Shown here: one piece after another, positions 47,674-55,996 of the stretch
Layout: the number at the start of each line of letters is the position of its first letter
Numbering within the stretch: position 1 is the stretch's first letter
DNA from: Dyadobacter fermentans DSM 18053
GTDB lineage: Bacteria > Bacteroidota > Bacteroidia > Cytophagales > Spirosomataceae
Reading direction: 5' to 3'
Assembly: GCF_000023125.1 (NCBI RefSeq)
Contig: NC_013037.1
Coordinates: 1,426,001-1,490,000, forward strand
DNA length: 64,000 bases
Translations under genes and position numbers: made by a program
Notes under the pieces: model-generated
Seen by the model: the letters and a program-made list of their open reading frames with translations, nothing else
The model's database searches: none
Told to the model about the DNA's origin: nothing

Positions 47674-48267
47674 GTGAAAAAAATCAAGTTAGAAATTCTG
47701 GGGCTTTCACCAAGCCAATCCCAAGCCGGTTCGTTTGCATTGGTACTTGGAGAAGAACTCGGCAACCGCAGGCTGCCTATCATCATTGGTGTATTCGAAG
47801 CACAGGCCATCGCCGTCCAGATTGAAAACATAGTTCCCAACCGCCCGATGACGCACGACCTGTTCAAGTCGTTCGCCGACGGCATGAATTATACATTAAA
47901 GGAAATCGTCATTTCCGACCTCAAAGAAGGCATTTTCTACGCCAAGATCGTTTGCACCGACAACCTCCGCGAGGTGGAGATCGACGCCCGGCCGTCGGAC
48001 GCGATCGCGATCGGCCTGCGGTTCGACATACCGATTTACACCTACGAAACGATCCTCTCGGAAGCGGGCATCGTATCCAGCTCAATGAGCGAGGATGAAG
48101 ACGAGGACGAGGATGCCGTTCGTGAAACCATCCGCCCGACCGGTTCCAAAGATTCGCTCCGTGACCTGAGCTACGACGAGCTGCAACGCATGCTCGACGA
48201 CGCCCTTTCGAAAGAAGATTACGAGAAGGCCGCCAAGATCCGCGACGAGATGGGAAGAAGGAACTAA
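47674..48267 (+). CDS. Bifunctional nuclease family protein with UVR motif
   Basis: A 197-residue protein starting at GTG. Residues 1-130 are a BFN/DUF151 domain (LGLSPSQSQAGSFALVLGEE, RPSDAIAIGLRFDIPIYT). Residues 163-197 are a UVR helix pair (LSYDELQRMLDDALSKEDYE and AAKIRDEMGRR). A very acidic linker (EDEDEDEDAVRE) joins them. BFN proteins have been reported to cleave DNA and RNA in plants; the bacterial role is not settled. It is widely conserved in Bacteroidota as a stand-alone gene. Confidence 0.9.
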   Translation: MKKIKLEILGLSPSQSQAGSFALVLGEELGNRRLPIIIGVFEAQAIAVQIENIVPNRPMTHDLFKSFADGMNYTLKEIVISDLKEGIFYAKIVCTDNLREVEIDARPSDAIAIGLRFDIPIYTYETILSEAGIVSSSMSEDEDEDEDAVRETIRPTGSKDSLRDLSYDELQRMLDDALSKEDYEKAAKIRDEMGRRN

Positions 48268-48334
48268 TACTGCCTTTATCGTTAAAAATAGTTAAGGATT
48301 GTCCCTGAAAGGGCTGTTTTGAAATTTTAATCCT

Positions 48335-48342
48335 TATTTTTG
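48335..48342 (+). promoter_or_regulatory. possible ftsX promoter box
   Basis: TATTTTTG fits TAnnTTTG 54 bp before the ftsX ATG; the nearest TTTG (48318-48321) is closer (13 bp) than usual. Confidence 0.4.
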
Positions 48343-48395
48343 CCCGAGTCGTTTTCACCCAACCGAACCAACGACAGGCGAAATCCTACGCTGTT

Positions 48396-49274
48396 ATGCC
48401 TAAAAAAAAGAAGATCGGGAGTTACCCCAACGCGATGATCGTGATGAGCCTGACGGCAGCATTGTTCCTGATCGGCTTTTGCGGGCTCCTCGTCATCCAA
48501 TCCAAGAAACTGGTTTCCATCATCCGCGAGAACATCGAAGTGCGGGTGTTCATCAATAAAGAAGTTTCCAAAGCGGGGCAGGATTCTGTCTTCAACATTA
48601 TCCAGGCCAAGCCATTTGTATTAAAATCCACTGAAACAAAGGCGATTATATTCGTTTCCAAGGAAGAAGCCGCCAAGGAATTCATCGACGGCACAAAGGA
48701 AGATTTCGCAAGTTTTCTGGGCGAAAACCCCCTGCGCGACAGCTACCGCGTGAAAATCCAGGAGGACTATTTCGAAGAAGCCAAGCTCGCGCAGATCAAA
48801 AAAGACCTCGAACAGATCCAGGGCGTGTACGAAGTGGTGTACCAGGAAGATCTGGCCGATAATATCAATCGGAACGTTACCAAAATATACATTGTACTAG
48901 CGAGTTTCGCGCTGATCATGCTCGTGATCATTGTTTTGCTGGTGAACAATACGATCAAACTGGCGATTTACTCGCAGCGGTTCCTGATCCGCAGTATGCA
49001 GCTCGTAGGCGCTACCAACGGCTTTATCCAAAGACCTTACGTGCTGCGCGGGGCCATTCAGGGCCTTGTGGGCGGTGTTGTAGCGGCGCTCCTGCTGATC
49101 GGCTTGCAGCAACTGGCCATCCGCAATGTGGAAGGCCTGGCGATGTTGCAGGAATACGATAAAATCGTGATACTCGTAGCCTCTGTACTGGCCCTCGGCG
49201 TAGCGATCGGCGTGGCGAGCACTTACCAGTCGCTGGCGCGCTACCTTCGCATGGCACTGGACGATCTGTACTGA
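48396..49274 (+). CDS. ftsX: Cell division ABC permease FtsX
   Basis: A 292-residue membrane protein with the FtsX topology: one N-terminal transmembrane helix (residues 15-35), a periplasmic domain (to about 165) and three further helices. With FtsE it controls peptidoglycan hydrolases at the divisome. Motifs ENIEVRVFINKEVS and LIRSMQLVGATNGFIQRPYV are typical. No ftsE is next to it. It opens a likely operon ftsX-DUF3098-uppP-truB-ribF. Confidence 0.92.
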   Translation: MPKKKKIGSYPNAMIVMSLTAALFLIGFCGLLVIQSKKLVSIIRENIEVRVFINKEVSKAGQDSVFNIIQAKPFVLKSTETKAIIFVSKEEAAKEFIDGTKEDFASFLGENPLRDSYRVKIQEDYFEEAKLAQIKKDLEQIQGVYEVVYQEDLADNINRNVTKIYIVLASFALIMLVIIVLLVNNTIKLAIYSQRFLIRSMQLVGATNGFIQRPYVLRGAIQGLVGGVVAALLLIGLQQLAIRNVEGLAMLQEYDKIVILVASVLALGVAIGVASTYQSLARYLRMALDDLY

Positions 49275-49332
49275 CAGCCGCCTGCCTATCCTCTTTCAGA
49301 CATTCAAGAACAGTAACCGATAAACAAACGTT

Positions 49333-49548
49333 ATGAGTGCTTCAAAAAATGAATTACCCTTTTCATCATCCAATTATGTGATGATGCTGGTCGGCATCGC
49401 GGTGATCCTCGCAGGCTTTCTGATCATGACATTCGACGGCGAAGAGTTTGGCTTTGGCTTCCTCGGCCTCACCCTCGGCCCGATCATCACCATTGCGGGC
49501 TTCATCATCGAGTTTTGGGCGATCCTCCGTAAACCCGCTAATTCATGA
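49333..49548 (+). CDS. DUF3098 small membrane protein
   Basis: A 71-residue protein with two hydrophobic helices ([16 protein letters not shown] and [20 protein letters not shown]). This family sits between ftsX and uppP in many Bacteroidota. The function is unknown. Its stop overlaps the uppP start by four bases (ATGA). Confidence 0.85.
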   Translation: MSASKNELPFSSSNYVMMLVGIAVILAGFLIMTFDGEEFGFGFLGLTLGPIITIAGFIIEFWAILRKPANS

Positions 49549-50321
49549 GTATCTGGCAGGCGATCATTTTAGCAATTGTTGAAGGAATTACCGAGTTTTT
49601 GCCCGTCTCTTCTACCGGGCACATGATCATAGCCTCCTCATTCATGGGGATCAGCCATCTGGAATTCACCAAAATGTTCACGGTTAATATCCAGTTTGGG
49701 GCTATTCTTTCCGTCCTTGTGCTGTACTGGAAGCGTTTTTTCCAAACCACCGATTTCTATTTCAAACTTTTCGTAGCATTTCTTCCGGCGGCCGTGATCG
49801 GCTTTCTGCTGAACGATTTCATCGACGCATTGCTGGAAAACGTGTGGGTAGTGGCGATTTCGCTGCTCCTCGGAGGTATTGTCCTGATTTTTATCGACCG
49901 CATCGCGAACGATACCCGTGAGAAGGTGATCACCTTCCCTACCGCATTCAAAATTGGCTTTTTCCAGTGTATCGCCATGATTCCCGGCGTTTCGCGCTCG
50001 GCTTCGACCATTATCGGCGGGATGCTCAACGGATTGTCGAGAAAGCAGGCGGCCGAGTTTTCGTTCTTCCTCGCCGTGCCCACCATGGCCGCAGCAGGAG
50101 GTTACAAGCTGTTGAAAACGTACGATACCATTCAAAAAGAAGACATTCAGACATTGCTCATCGGAAATGCCGTCGCGTTCGTGGTGGCAATGCTGGCGAT
50201 CAAGTTCTTTATCAGCTTTTTGACTAAATACGGGTTCAAGGTTTTCGGTTACTACCGCATTATCCTCGGCCTGGTGCTGCTCGGTTTGCTGGCATCGGGT
50301 TACAAGCTGGACGTTGTTTAA
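49545..50321 (+). CDS. uppP: Undecaprenyl-diphosphatase
   Basis: A 258-residue integral membrane phosphatase (BacA/UppP) that recycles the lipid carrier for peptidoglycan synthesis and gives bacitracin tolerance. The two active-site regions are [17 protein letters not shown] near 15-31 and [14 protein letters not shown] near 148-161. About eight hydrophobic segments. Translationally coupled to the DUF3098 gene, which fits a shared envelope function with ftsX. Confidence 0.95.
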   Translation: MSIWQAIILAIVEGITEFLPVSSTGHMIIASSFMGISHLEFTKMFTVNIQFGAILSVLVLYWKRFFQTTDFYFKLFVAFLPAAVIGFLLNDFIDALLENVWVVAISLLLGGIVLIFIDRIANDTREKVITFPTAFKIGFFQCIAMIPGVSRSASTIIGGMLNGLSRKQAAEFSFFLAVPTMAAAGGYKLLKTYDTIQKEDIQTLLIGNAVAFVVAMLAIKFFISFLTKYGFKVFGYYRIILGLVLLGLLASGYKLDVV

Positions 50322-50342
50322 AAGCCTTCGGCTTCACCATAA

Positions 50343-50379
50343 GCGATCGGCCGACCATGCAGAATGGTCGGCCGATCGC
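50343..50379. other. perfect 15-bp palindromic hairpin before truB
   Basis: GCGATCGGCCGACCA (50343-50357) and TGGTCGGCCGATCGC (50365-50379) form a stem with a 7-nt loop. There is no T tract. It overlaps an in-frame ATG at 50364, which argues that truB starts later. Confidence 0.7.
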
Positions 50380-50396
50380 CATTAATCTCCCCTGAT

Positions 50397-51098
50397 TTGA
50401 AACAAGAAGAAAACATACCGGACGAAGGTGAGGTCATTCTGATCGACAAACCCTTGACATGGACTTCGTTCGACGTGGCCAATAAGCTGAAACGGGCCTG
50501 CAAATTCAAGAAAATCGGTCACGCCGGCACCTTGGACCCGCTCGCTACCGGCTTGCTCATCCTTTGTACGGGTAAAAAAACCAAGCAGATCGACAACTTC
50601 CAGGCGCAGGAAAAAGAATACACCGGCACGCTGGTATTGGGCAAAACGACGCCTTCGATCGACCTGGAAAGCGACTTCGACGCCGAATATCCCACCGACC
50701 ACATTACGCCGGAGGTGCTCGAAAATGCGAGACAGCAGCTCACCGGCCACATTGAGCAGGTCCCGCCGCTATTTTCGGCCATTAAAATCGACGGCGTGCG
50801 TGCGTACAAGCTCGCGCGACGCGGCGAGGAGGCGGAGATCAAGAAGCGGGCGGTGGAAATCAAACTGTTCGAAATCGACGCTACCCACTTTCCTTCCATT
50901 GATTTTAGGATCATTTGTTCAAAAGGTACTTATATTCGCAGTATGGTTCGCGATTTCGGTGTGCTGGCCGGCAGCGGGGCTTACATGAGCAAGCTCTGCC
51001 GCACCAGGATCGGCGATTTTGAACTGAAAGATGCCTGGGAGCTCACCGCTTTCATCCATCAGAAAAGAGTAGCGTTGAATTTGGAAGTTGACGAATGA
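50397..51098 (+). CDS. truB: tRNA pseudouridine synthase B
   Basis: A 233-residue enzyme making pseudouridine 55 in the T-loop of tRNAs. The catalytic Asp lies in GHAGTLDPLATGLLILCTGK; other signatures are ILIDKPLTWTSFDV, YTGTLVLGKTTPSIDLESD and CSKGTYIRSMVRDFG. The start is given as TTG 50397, where homology begins (KQEENIPDEGEV); ATG 50364 would add 11 residues but lies inside a stable hairpin. It overlaps ribF by four bases. Confidence 0.93.
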   Translation: MKQEENIPDEGEVILIDKPLTWTSFDVANKLKRACKFKKIGHAGTLDPLATGLLILCTGKKTKQIDNFQAQEKEYTGTLVLGKTTPSIDLESDFDAEYPTDHITPEVLENARQQLTGHIEQVPPLFSAIKIDGVRAYKLARRGEEAEIKKRAVEIKLFEIDATHFPSIDFRIICSKGTYIRSMVRDFGVLAGSGAYMSKLCRTRIGDFELKDAWELTAFIHQKRVALNLEVDE

Positions 51099-52021
51099 AC
51101 ATTTATCATAGCCTGGATTCCTTTGAAAAACTGGAATATGGCGTCGTAACCAGCGGCACTTTCGACGGGGTGCATCTGGGACATCAGAAAATACTGGCCC
51201 GTTTAAAAGAAATTACCGAGCAATCGGGCGGCGAATCGGTGGTGCTGACCTTCTGGCCGCACCCGCGCACGGTGGTGTCGGAGGATAGCCAGGACCTGCA
51301 ATTGCTTTCCACAATCGAGGAAAAAATCGAACTGTTTTCCAAACTGGGCATTCACCACCTCGCCATTGTTCCCTTTACCCGCTCGTTTTCGGAACTGACT
51401 TCGGAAGAATTTATCAAAGAAATTCTCGTTCAAAAGATCGGCACGAAAAAGCTGGTAATCGGTTACGACCACCGTTTTGGCCGTAACCGCGAGGGGAGCT
51501 TTGAGTTTCTGCAAAAGAACTGCTCGGAATATGGCTTTGAAGTGGAAGAAATACCGAGAGAGGACATTGAACACACGGCCATCAGCTCGTCGCGCATCCG
51601 CAAAGCGCTGATTACCGGGCATATCCACGAAGCAAACGAACTGTTGGGCCGGAACTACGCCCTGTCGGGAACTGTGGTGAAAGGGAAACAACTCGGCCGC
51701 ACGATCGGCTTCCCGACAGCCAACCTGTATGTGCACGAGGCGTACAAACTCATTCCGATGAATGGTGTGTACGTGATCAACGCCATTCACCAGGGCCAGC
51801 GCTTCAAGGGAATGCTCAACATCGGCGTGCGCCCCACCGTGGACGGTACGGTGCGTACGATCGAAGCGCATCTATTCGACTTTGACAAAGAGATTTACGG
51901 CGAAGACCTTCAACTGGAACTGCTGCATTACCTCCGCCCCGAGCAGAAATTCGACGGGCTCGATATGCTCGTAAGGCAGATCAAAATCGATCAGGAAAAC
52001 GCGCTCGCCTATTTTGGCTAA
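51095..52021 (+). CDS. ribF: Bifunctional riboflavin kinase / FAD synthetase
   Basis: A 308-residue enzyme making FMN and FAD from riboflavin. The FAD-synthetase domain (1-180) has GTFDGVHLGHQKIL, VLTFWPHPRTVV and ISSSRIRKALITG; the kinase domain (180-308) has GRTIGFPTANLYV and MNGVYVINA. It is coupled to truB by an ATGA overlap and closes the operon, which ends at a terminator. Flavin supply suits the nearby ETF and disulfide oxidoreductase, although that is only proximity. Confidence 0.96.
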   Translation: MNIYHSLDSFEKLEYGVVTSGTFDGVHLGHQKILARLKEITEQSGGESVVLTFWPHPRTVVSEDSQDLQLLSTIEEKIELFSKLGIHHLAIVPFTRSFSELTSEEFIKEILVQKIGTKKLVIGYDHRFGRNREGSFEFLQKNCSEYGFEVEEIPREDIEHTAISSSRIRKALITGHIHEANELLGRNYALSGTVVKGKQLGRTIGFPTANLYVHEAYKLIPMNGVYVINAIHQGQRFKGMLNIGVRPTVDGTVRTIEAHLFDFDKEIYGEDLQLELLHYLRPEQKFDGLDMLVRQIKIDQENALAYFG

Positions 52022-52063
52022 CCATACGTGGCGATTTAACTGCTCCAAAACACATTTTGAATG

Positions 52064-52091
52064 AAAGCGTGCCCGACCCGGCACGCTTTTA
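52064..52091 (+). terminator. terminator after ribF
   Basis: AAAGCGTGCC (52064-52073) and GGCACGCTTT (52080-52089) form a 10-bp stem with a 6-nt loop, then TTATT. Confidence 0.8.
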
Positions 52092-52161
52092 TTATGTCTA
52101 TACGTAAAACCGGGGTCATCCCTGCTTTTAACACGGACTTCGGCAACAATCCTTTCCTTTT

Positions 52162-53544
52162 ATGAGACATTACGACGCTATTGTAATCGGCGCAGGGCAA
52201 GCCGGCACGCCGCTTTGCCGCAAACTGGCTGAATCGGGTTTAAAAACTGCATTAATTGAAAAAAGATGGGTCGGCGGGACCTGCGTCAACGGCGGCTGCT
52301 CCCCTACCAAGGCTATGATCGCCTCCGCCAAAGCCGCCTGGTCGGCAAGGCACAACGAGGCCCTCGGCGTGAGCGTGGGCGGCATTACCATCGATTTCGA
52401 AGACATCATCGAGCGCAAAAACCGCATTGTGCAAATGATGCGCGACAATTCCGAAAAGCGCATCCGCGAAACCGCCGGCCTCGATCTTATTTACGGCACG
52501 GCACGTTTTAGCGGTCGAAAGGAGATAACCGTTACACTAACAGACGGCAGCAGCGAGACACTCATCGCCGATAAATTCTTCCTCAACAACGGTGTCCAGC
52601 CCGTCATTCCCGACATCGAAGGCATTCAAACCATCCCCTACCTCACTTCCACCACCATCATGCAGCTGGATGAGATTCCAGAGCATTTGCTGATCCTCGG
52701 CAGCGGGTACATTGCATTGGAATTCGGCCAGATGTTCGCACGGTTCGGCAGCAAAGTAACGCTCATCGAGCGCTCGGAGCGGATTTTGAAGAAGGAGGAC
52801 AAAGACATTACCGAGGAAATCGCCAAAATTCTCGCCCAGGAAAGCATTGAAATACTCACGAACACCGAGGCCACGGGCTTTTCAAAAAACGGGCATATTA
52901 TAAGTGTGACACTCGAAACAAATGGCCGGAAAAGTCAGCGGTCGTGTACGCATGTGCTCGTGGCGGCCGGGCGCAAGCCGCAGCTCCGCGAATTCGGCCT
53001 GGAAACGGCCGGTGTGGAAGCAGATGAAAAAGGGTATATCAAAGTAAACGACCAGCTCGAAACCTCGGCAGAGGGCATTTATGCATTGGGCGACGTCAAA
53101 GGCGGCCCCGCATTCACGCATGTTTCGTACGACGATTACCGGTTGATCATCCAAAAGGTGGTTGAGAAAAAGCAAATCAGCATCGCCGACCGCCTGATCC
53201 CATATTGCATTTTCACAGATCCGCAGCTCGGGCGAGTGGGCATGACCGAACAGCAGGCACGCGAAAAAGGGATTGACATCAAAGTGGCTGTCCTGAAAAA
53301 CGACAGCGTTGCGCGTTCCATTGAAACCGGGGACGAACGCGGCATGATGAAAGCCATTGTGGATGCGAAAACAGGGCAGATCCTGGGCGCCGCGGTGCTG
53401 GCCGAAGAAGGCGGAGAAGTGATCACGGTCCTGCAAATGGCCATGATCGGCAATATTACCTACGACCGCCTCATGAACGGCATATTCGCGCACCCGACGT
53501 ACTCGGAGTCGCTGAACAACCTGTTCATGTCGCTCGAAGGATAG
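52162..53544 (+). CDS. FAD-dependent pyridine nucleotide-disulfide oxidoreductase (class I)
   Basis: A 460-residue flavoenzyme of the lipoamide dehydrogenase/glutathione reductase/mercuric reductase group. FAD site AIVIGAGQAGTPLCRKL, redox-active disulfide in GGTCVNGGCSPTKAM (CxxxxC), NAD site ILGSGYIALEFGQMFA, second FAD site GIYALGDVKGGPAFTH and C-terminal dimer domain with ANLMTYDR-like NITYDRLMNGIFAHPTYSE. It lacks the N-terminal metal-binding domain and terminal Cys pair of true MerA, so a mercuric reductase label would be unsupported. Its disulfide substrate is unknown. It lies 113 bp before the betaine-type transporter and may belong to the same locus. Confidence 0.9.
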   Translation: MRHYDAIVIGAGQAGTPLCRKLAESGLKTALIEKRWVGGTCVNGGCSPTKAMIASAKAAWSARHNEALGVSVGGITIDFEDIIERKNRIVQMMRDNSEKRIRETAGLDLIYGTARFSGRKEITVTLTDGSSETLIADKFFLNNGVQPVIPDIEGIQTIPYLTSTTIMQLDEIPEHLLILGSGYIALEFGQMFARFGSKVTLIERSERILKKEDKDITEEIAKILAQESIEILTNTEATGFSKNGHIISVTLETNGRKSQRSCTHVLVAAGRKPQLREFGLETAGVEADEKGYIKVNDQLETSAEGIYALGDVKGGPAFTHVSYDDYRLIIQKVVEKKQISIADRLIPYCIFTDPQLGRVGMTEQQAREKGIDIKVAVLKNDSVARSIETGDERGMMKAIVDAKTGQILGAAVLAEEGGEVITVLQMAMIGNITYDRLMNGIFAHPTYSESLNNLFMSLEG

Positions 53545-53657
53545 CCGCATTTGCTTTTTTCGCCGGAAAATGGATCGTTTTCCGGCTGATTTACGTAGAA
53601 AAGAAACATGCAAACTGCCTAGCGCAGTCCTGAACCACGTACCTGCCAGCGACCATT

Positions 53658-54419
53658 ATGATCATTGCCGACCAAATCAGTAAACATTTCGATGGTGTAG
53701 AAGCCGTTACAGATGTTTCCTTCCGGGTCGGCGAGGGTGAAACGATGGTGTTGCTGGGCACCAGCGGCTGCGGCAAGACGACGACGCTCAAAATGCTCAA
53801 CCGGCTGATCGAAGCTACTTCCGGCCGGATTGAAATTGGTGGAAAAAACATCACCGAAGAAAAGCCGGAGATACTGCGCCGGTCAATCGGCTATGTGTCG
53901 CAAAACAATGGCCTGTTCCCGCATTATACTGTTGCAGAGAACATTGCAGTGGTGCCCAGGCTGCTCAACTGGCAGTCGGGCCACATTCAGGAGCATACTG
54001 CACGCTGGCTCGAACAGCTGAAACTGCCTGCGCATTTCACCGGTAAATATCCCGCCGAGCTGAGCGGCGGCCAGCAGCAGCGTGTGGCCATTGCCCGCGC
54101 GCTCATTGCCAATCCGCCCGTCCTGCTCCTCGACGAGCCTTTCGGCGCACTCGATCCGGTGACACGCACCAGCGTCCGGAAGGATTTTGCCGAACTTCCG
54201 GCATTACAGCAGACAACCATCGTCCTCGTCACCCACGACGTGCAGGAAGCGCTGCAAATGGGCGACCATATTTGCCTGATGGACAAGGGCCGCGTTGTGC
54301 AGCAAGGCACGCCGGGCGACCTGCTGCTCCGGCCTGTGAATGAGTTTGTACACGCATTCATCGGCCAGCAGGTGGCCGATATTTCCCGTATTTACGAACG
54401 CATCAAAGCACAGGAATAA
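53658..54419 (+). CDS. Betaine-family ABC transporter ATP-binding protein (candidate ergothioneine/hercynine type)
   Basis: A 253-residue ATPase. Walker A is LGTSGCGKTTTLKML, the signature LSGGQQQRVAIARALI, Walker B LLLDEPFGALDPVTRTSV, and the H-loop VTHDVQEALQMG. Pattern matches the OpuBA/OpuCA group, but there is no C-terminal CBS regulatory pair. Its stop overlaps the first base of the permease fusion (TAATG). Together with the fusion and egtB-egtD it seems to form one operon; known ergothioneine importers (EgtUV of Helicobacter and pneumococcus, from memory) have the same architecture, so this substrate is a reasonable inference. Confidence 0.9.
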   Translation: MIIADQISKHFDGVEAVTDVSFRVGEGETMVLLGTSGCGKTTTLKMLNRLIEATSGRIEIGGKNITEEKPEILRRSIGYVSQNNGLFPHYTVAENIAVVPRLLNWQSGHIQEHTARWLEQLKLPAHFTGKYPAELSGGQQQRVAIARALIANPPVLLLDEPFGALDPVTRTSVRKDFAELPALQQTTIVLVTHDVQEALQMGDHICLMDKGRVVQQGTPGDLLLRPVNEFVHAFIGQQVADISRIYERIKAQE

Positions 54420-55996
54420 TGGAGGAGCAGCAAACCTTATGGGCCTTTATGGCGCAGCAATCGGGCAAGCTGTGGAGCCAAACCCTGGCCCACATCGGCC
54501 TCACGTGCATTTCGCTGCTCATCGCCATTGCCATTGGCTTACCGCTCGGCATCTGGATCGCACGGCGGCAGAAGGCCGCCTGGCTGGTACTCGGCGTGGC
54601 GGGCATTCTGCAAACGATCCCCAGCATTGCATTGCTCGGTTTTATGATCCCGCTGCTGGGCATAGGCGCATTGCCTGCGATTACGGCCTTGTTTTTGTAT
54701 GCATTACTGCCCATTATCCGCAATACTTACACGGGCATTACGGGCGTCGACCCGGCCATTACCGAATCGGCGCGGGGTATGGGCATGAGCGCCTGGCAGA
54801 TACTGACGGGCGTGGAACTGCCGCTGGCGATGCCAGTAATCCTGGCGGGTATCCGCACGGCCACGGTCATCAATGTAGGCGTGGCGACGTTGGCGGCATA
54901 CATCGCGGCGGGCGGCTTGGGCGAGTTTATTTTCGGCGGCATTGCATTGAACAACACGCAAATGATCCTCGCCGGGGCCATTCCGGCAGCATTGCTGGCC
55001 ATTCTGCTGGACTTTTTGTTGTCATTACTTCAAAAGATGCGCTTGAAGAAAATGCGCAAAGTGTCCGTCGTGCTGCCTGTATTATTGCTGCTGCTTTCCT
55101 CTTTTTACCTCATCCCCTATACAAAAGGTAACCTGCTTGCCGGCTTCACGCCGGAATTTATGGGCCGCGAGGATGGTTATCTAGGTTTGAAATCCAGATA
55201 CGGCCTCGATATCCCGACGGTCGTGATCAGCGACGCGGTGATGTATAAGGCCGCATTTGAACAAAAGCTCGACGTTATCAGCGGGTATAGCACCGATGGC
55301 CGGCTTAAAGCATTCGACCTGATGACGCTCGACGACGATCAGCACATTTTTCCGCCTTACTATGCGGCGCCGGTCGTGCGGCAGGAGGTTTTAAGTCAAT
55401 ACCCTGAATTGCAGCCGGTTCTGGAACAATTATCAGGCTATATCAATGACTCGGTCATGACGGAGCTGAATTACCGGGTGGATTACCTGAAACAAGCGCC
55501 GGAACGTGTGGCGCACGATTTCCTGGTGTCCAAAGATCTTTACCAACCGCCGCGGAACGGCAACAAGGGGACAATTCGCCTCGGTTCCAAGATTTTTGCG
55601 GAGCAATATATTTTAATACAAATGTACAAAGAGCTGATCGAGGGGAATACCGAGCTCAAAGCGGCTACGAAAACCGGCCTGGGCGGCACCAAAATCTGCT
55701 TCGACGCATTGAGTAATGGCGAAATCGATATGTACCCCGAATACACCGGAACCGGCCTGCTGGCCATCCTGAAACCAGGCCGGGCGCAACTGAAAAGCCT
55801 TGGCGGCGACCGGGAGGAGGTTTATGAGTATGTCAAAAACGAATTTCTGGAACGGTACCGGCTGCAATGGCTGCGGCCGATCGGCTTTAATAATGCCTAC
55901 GCGCTGATGATGCGCCGCGCGCAGGCACAATCCTTGAACATCCAATCCATCACCGACCTAAAAAACTATGCAACTAATGGAAACCACCGGCATTAG
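54419..55996 (+). CDS. ABC transporter permease/substrate-binding fusion with circularly permuted binding domain
   Basis: A 525-residue protein. Residues 1-232 are an OpuB-type permease with five or six membrane helices (EAA loop ESARGMGMSAWQILTGVELP). The remainder is an OpuAC-type betaine-binding domain in unusual order. Residues 237-375 (AGFTPEFMGREDGYLGLKSR, ISGYSTDGRLKAFDL, HIFPPYYAAPVV, MTELNYRVD) normally form the second half; residues 386-517 (IRLGSKIFAEQYILIQMYKE, GEIDMYPEYTGTGLL, ITDLKNYA) normally come first. The two are joined by QPPRNGNKGT. The break lies at KNYA-T(K/N)GN, which appears at both ends. The last 29 bases overlap egtB. Substrate is likely a trimethylammonium compound such as ergothioneine. 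Confidence 0.88.
   Translation: MEEQQTLWAFMAQQSGKLWSQTLAHIGLTCISLLIAIAIGLPLGIWIARRQKAAWLVLGVAGILQTIPSIALLGFMIPLLGIGALPAITALFLYALLPIIRNTYTGITGVDPAITESARGMGMSAWQILTGVELPLAMPVILAGIRTATVINVGVATLAAYIAAGGLGEFIFGGIALNNTQMILAGAIPAALLAILLDFLLSLLQKMRLKKMRKVSVVLPVLLLLLSSFYLIPYTKGNLLAGFTPEFMGREDGYLGLKSRYGLDIPTVVISDAVMYKAAFEQKLDVISGYSTDGRLKAFDLMTLDDDQHIFPPYYAAPVVRQEVLSQYPELQPVLEQLSGYINDSVMTELNYRVDYLKQAPERVAHDFLVSKDLYQPPRNGNKGTIRLGSKIFAEQYILIQMYKELIEGNTELKAATKTGLGGTKICFDALSNGEIDMYPEYTGTGLLAILKPGRAQLKSLGGDREEVYEYVKNEFLERYRLQWLRPIGFNNAYALMMRRAQAQSLNIQSITDLKNYATNGNHRH

Noticed and set aside
52162..53544. Mercuric reductase (merA)
   Set aside because: The core is similar, but the N-terminal metal-binding domain, the C-terminal Cys pair and any mer neighbours are absent.
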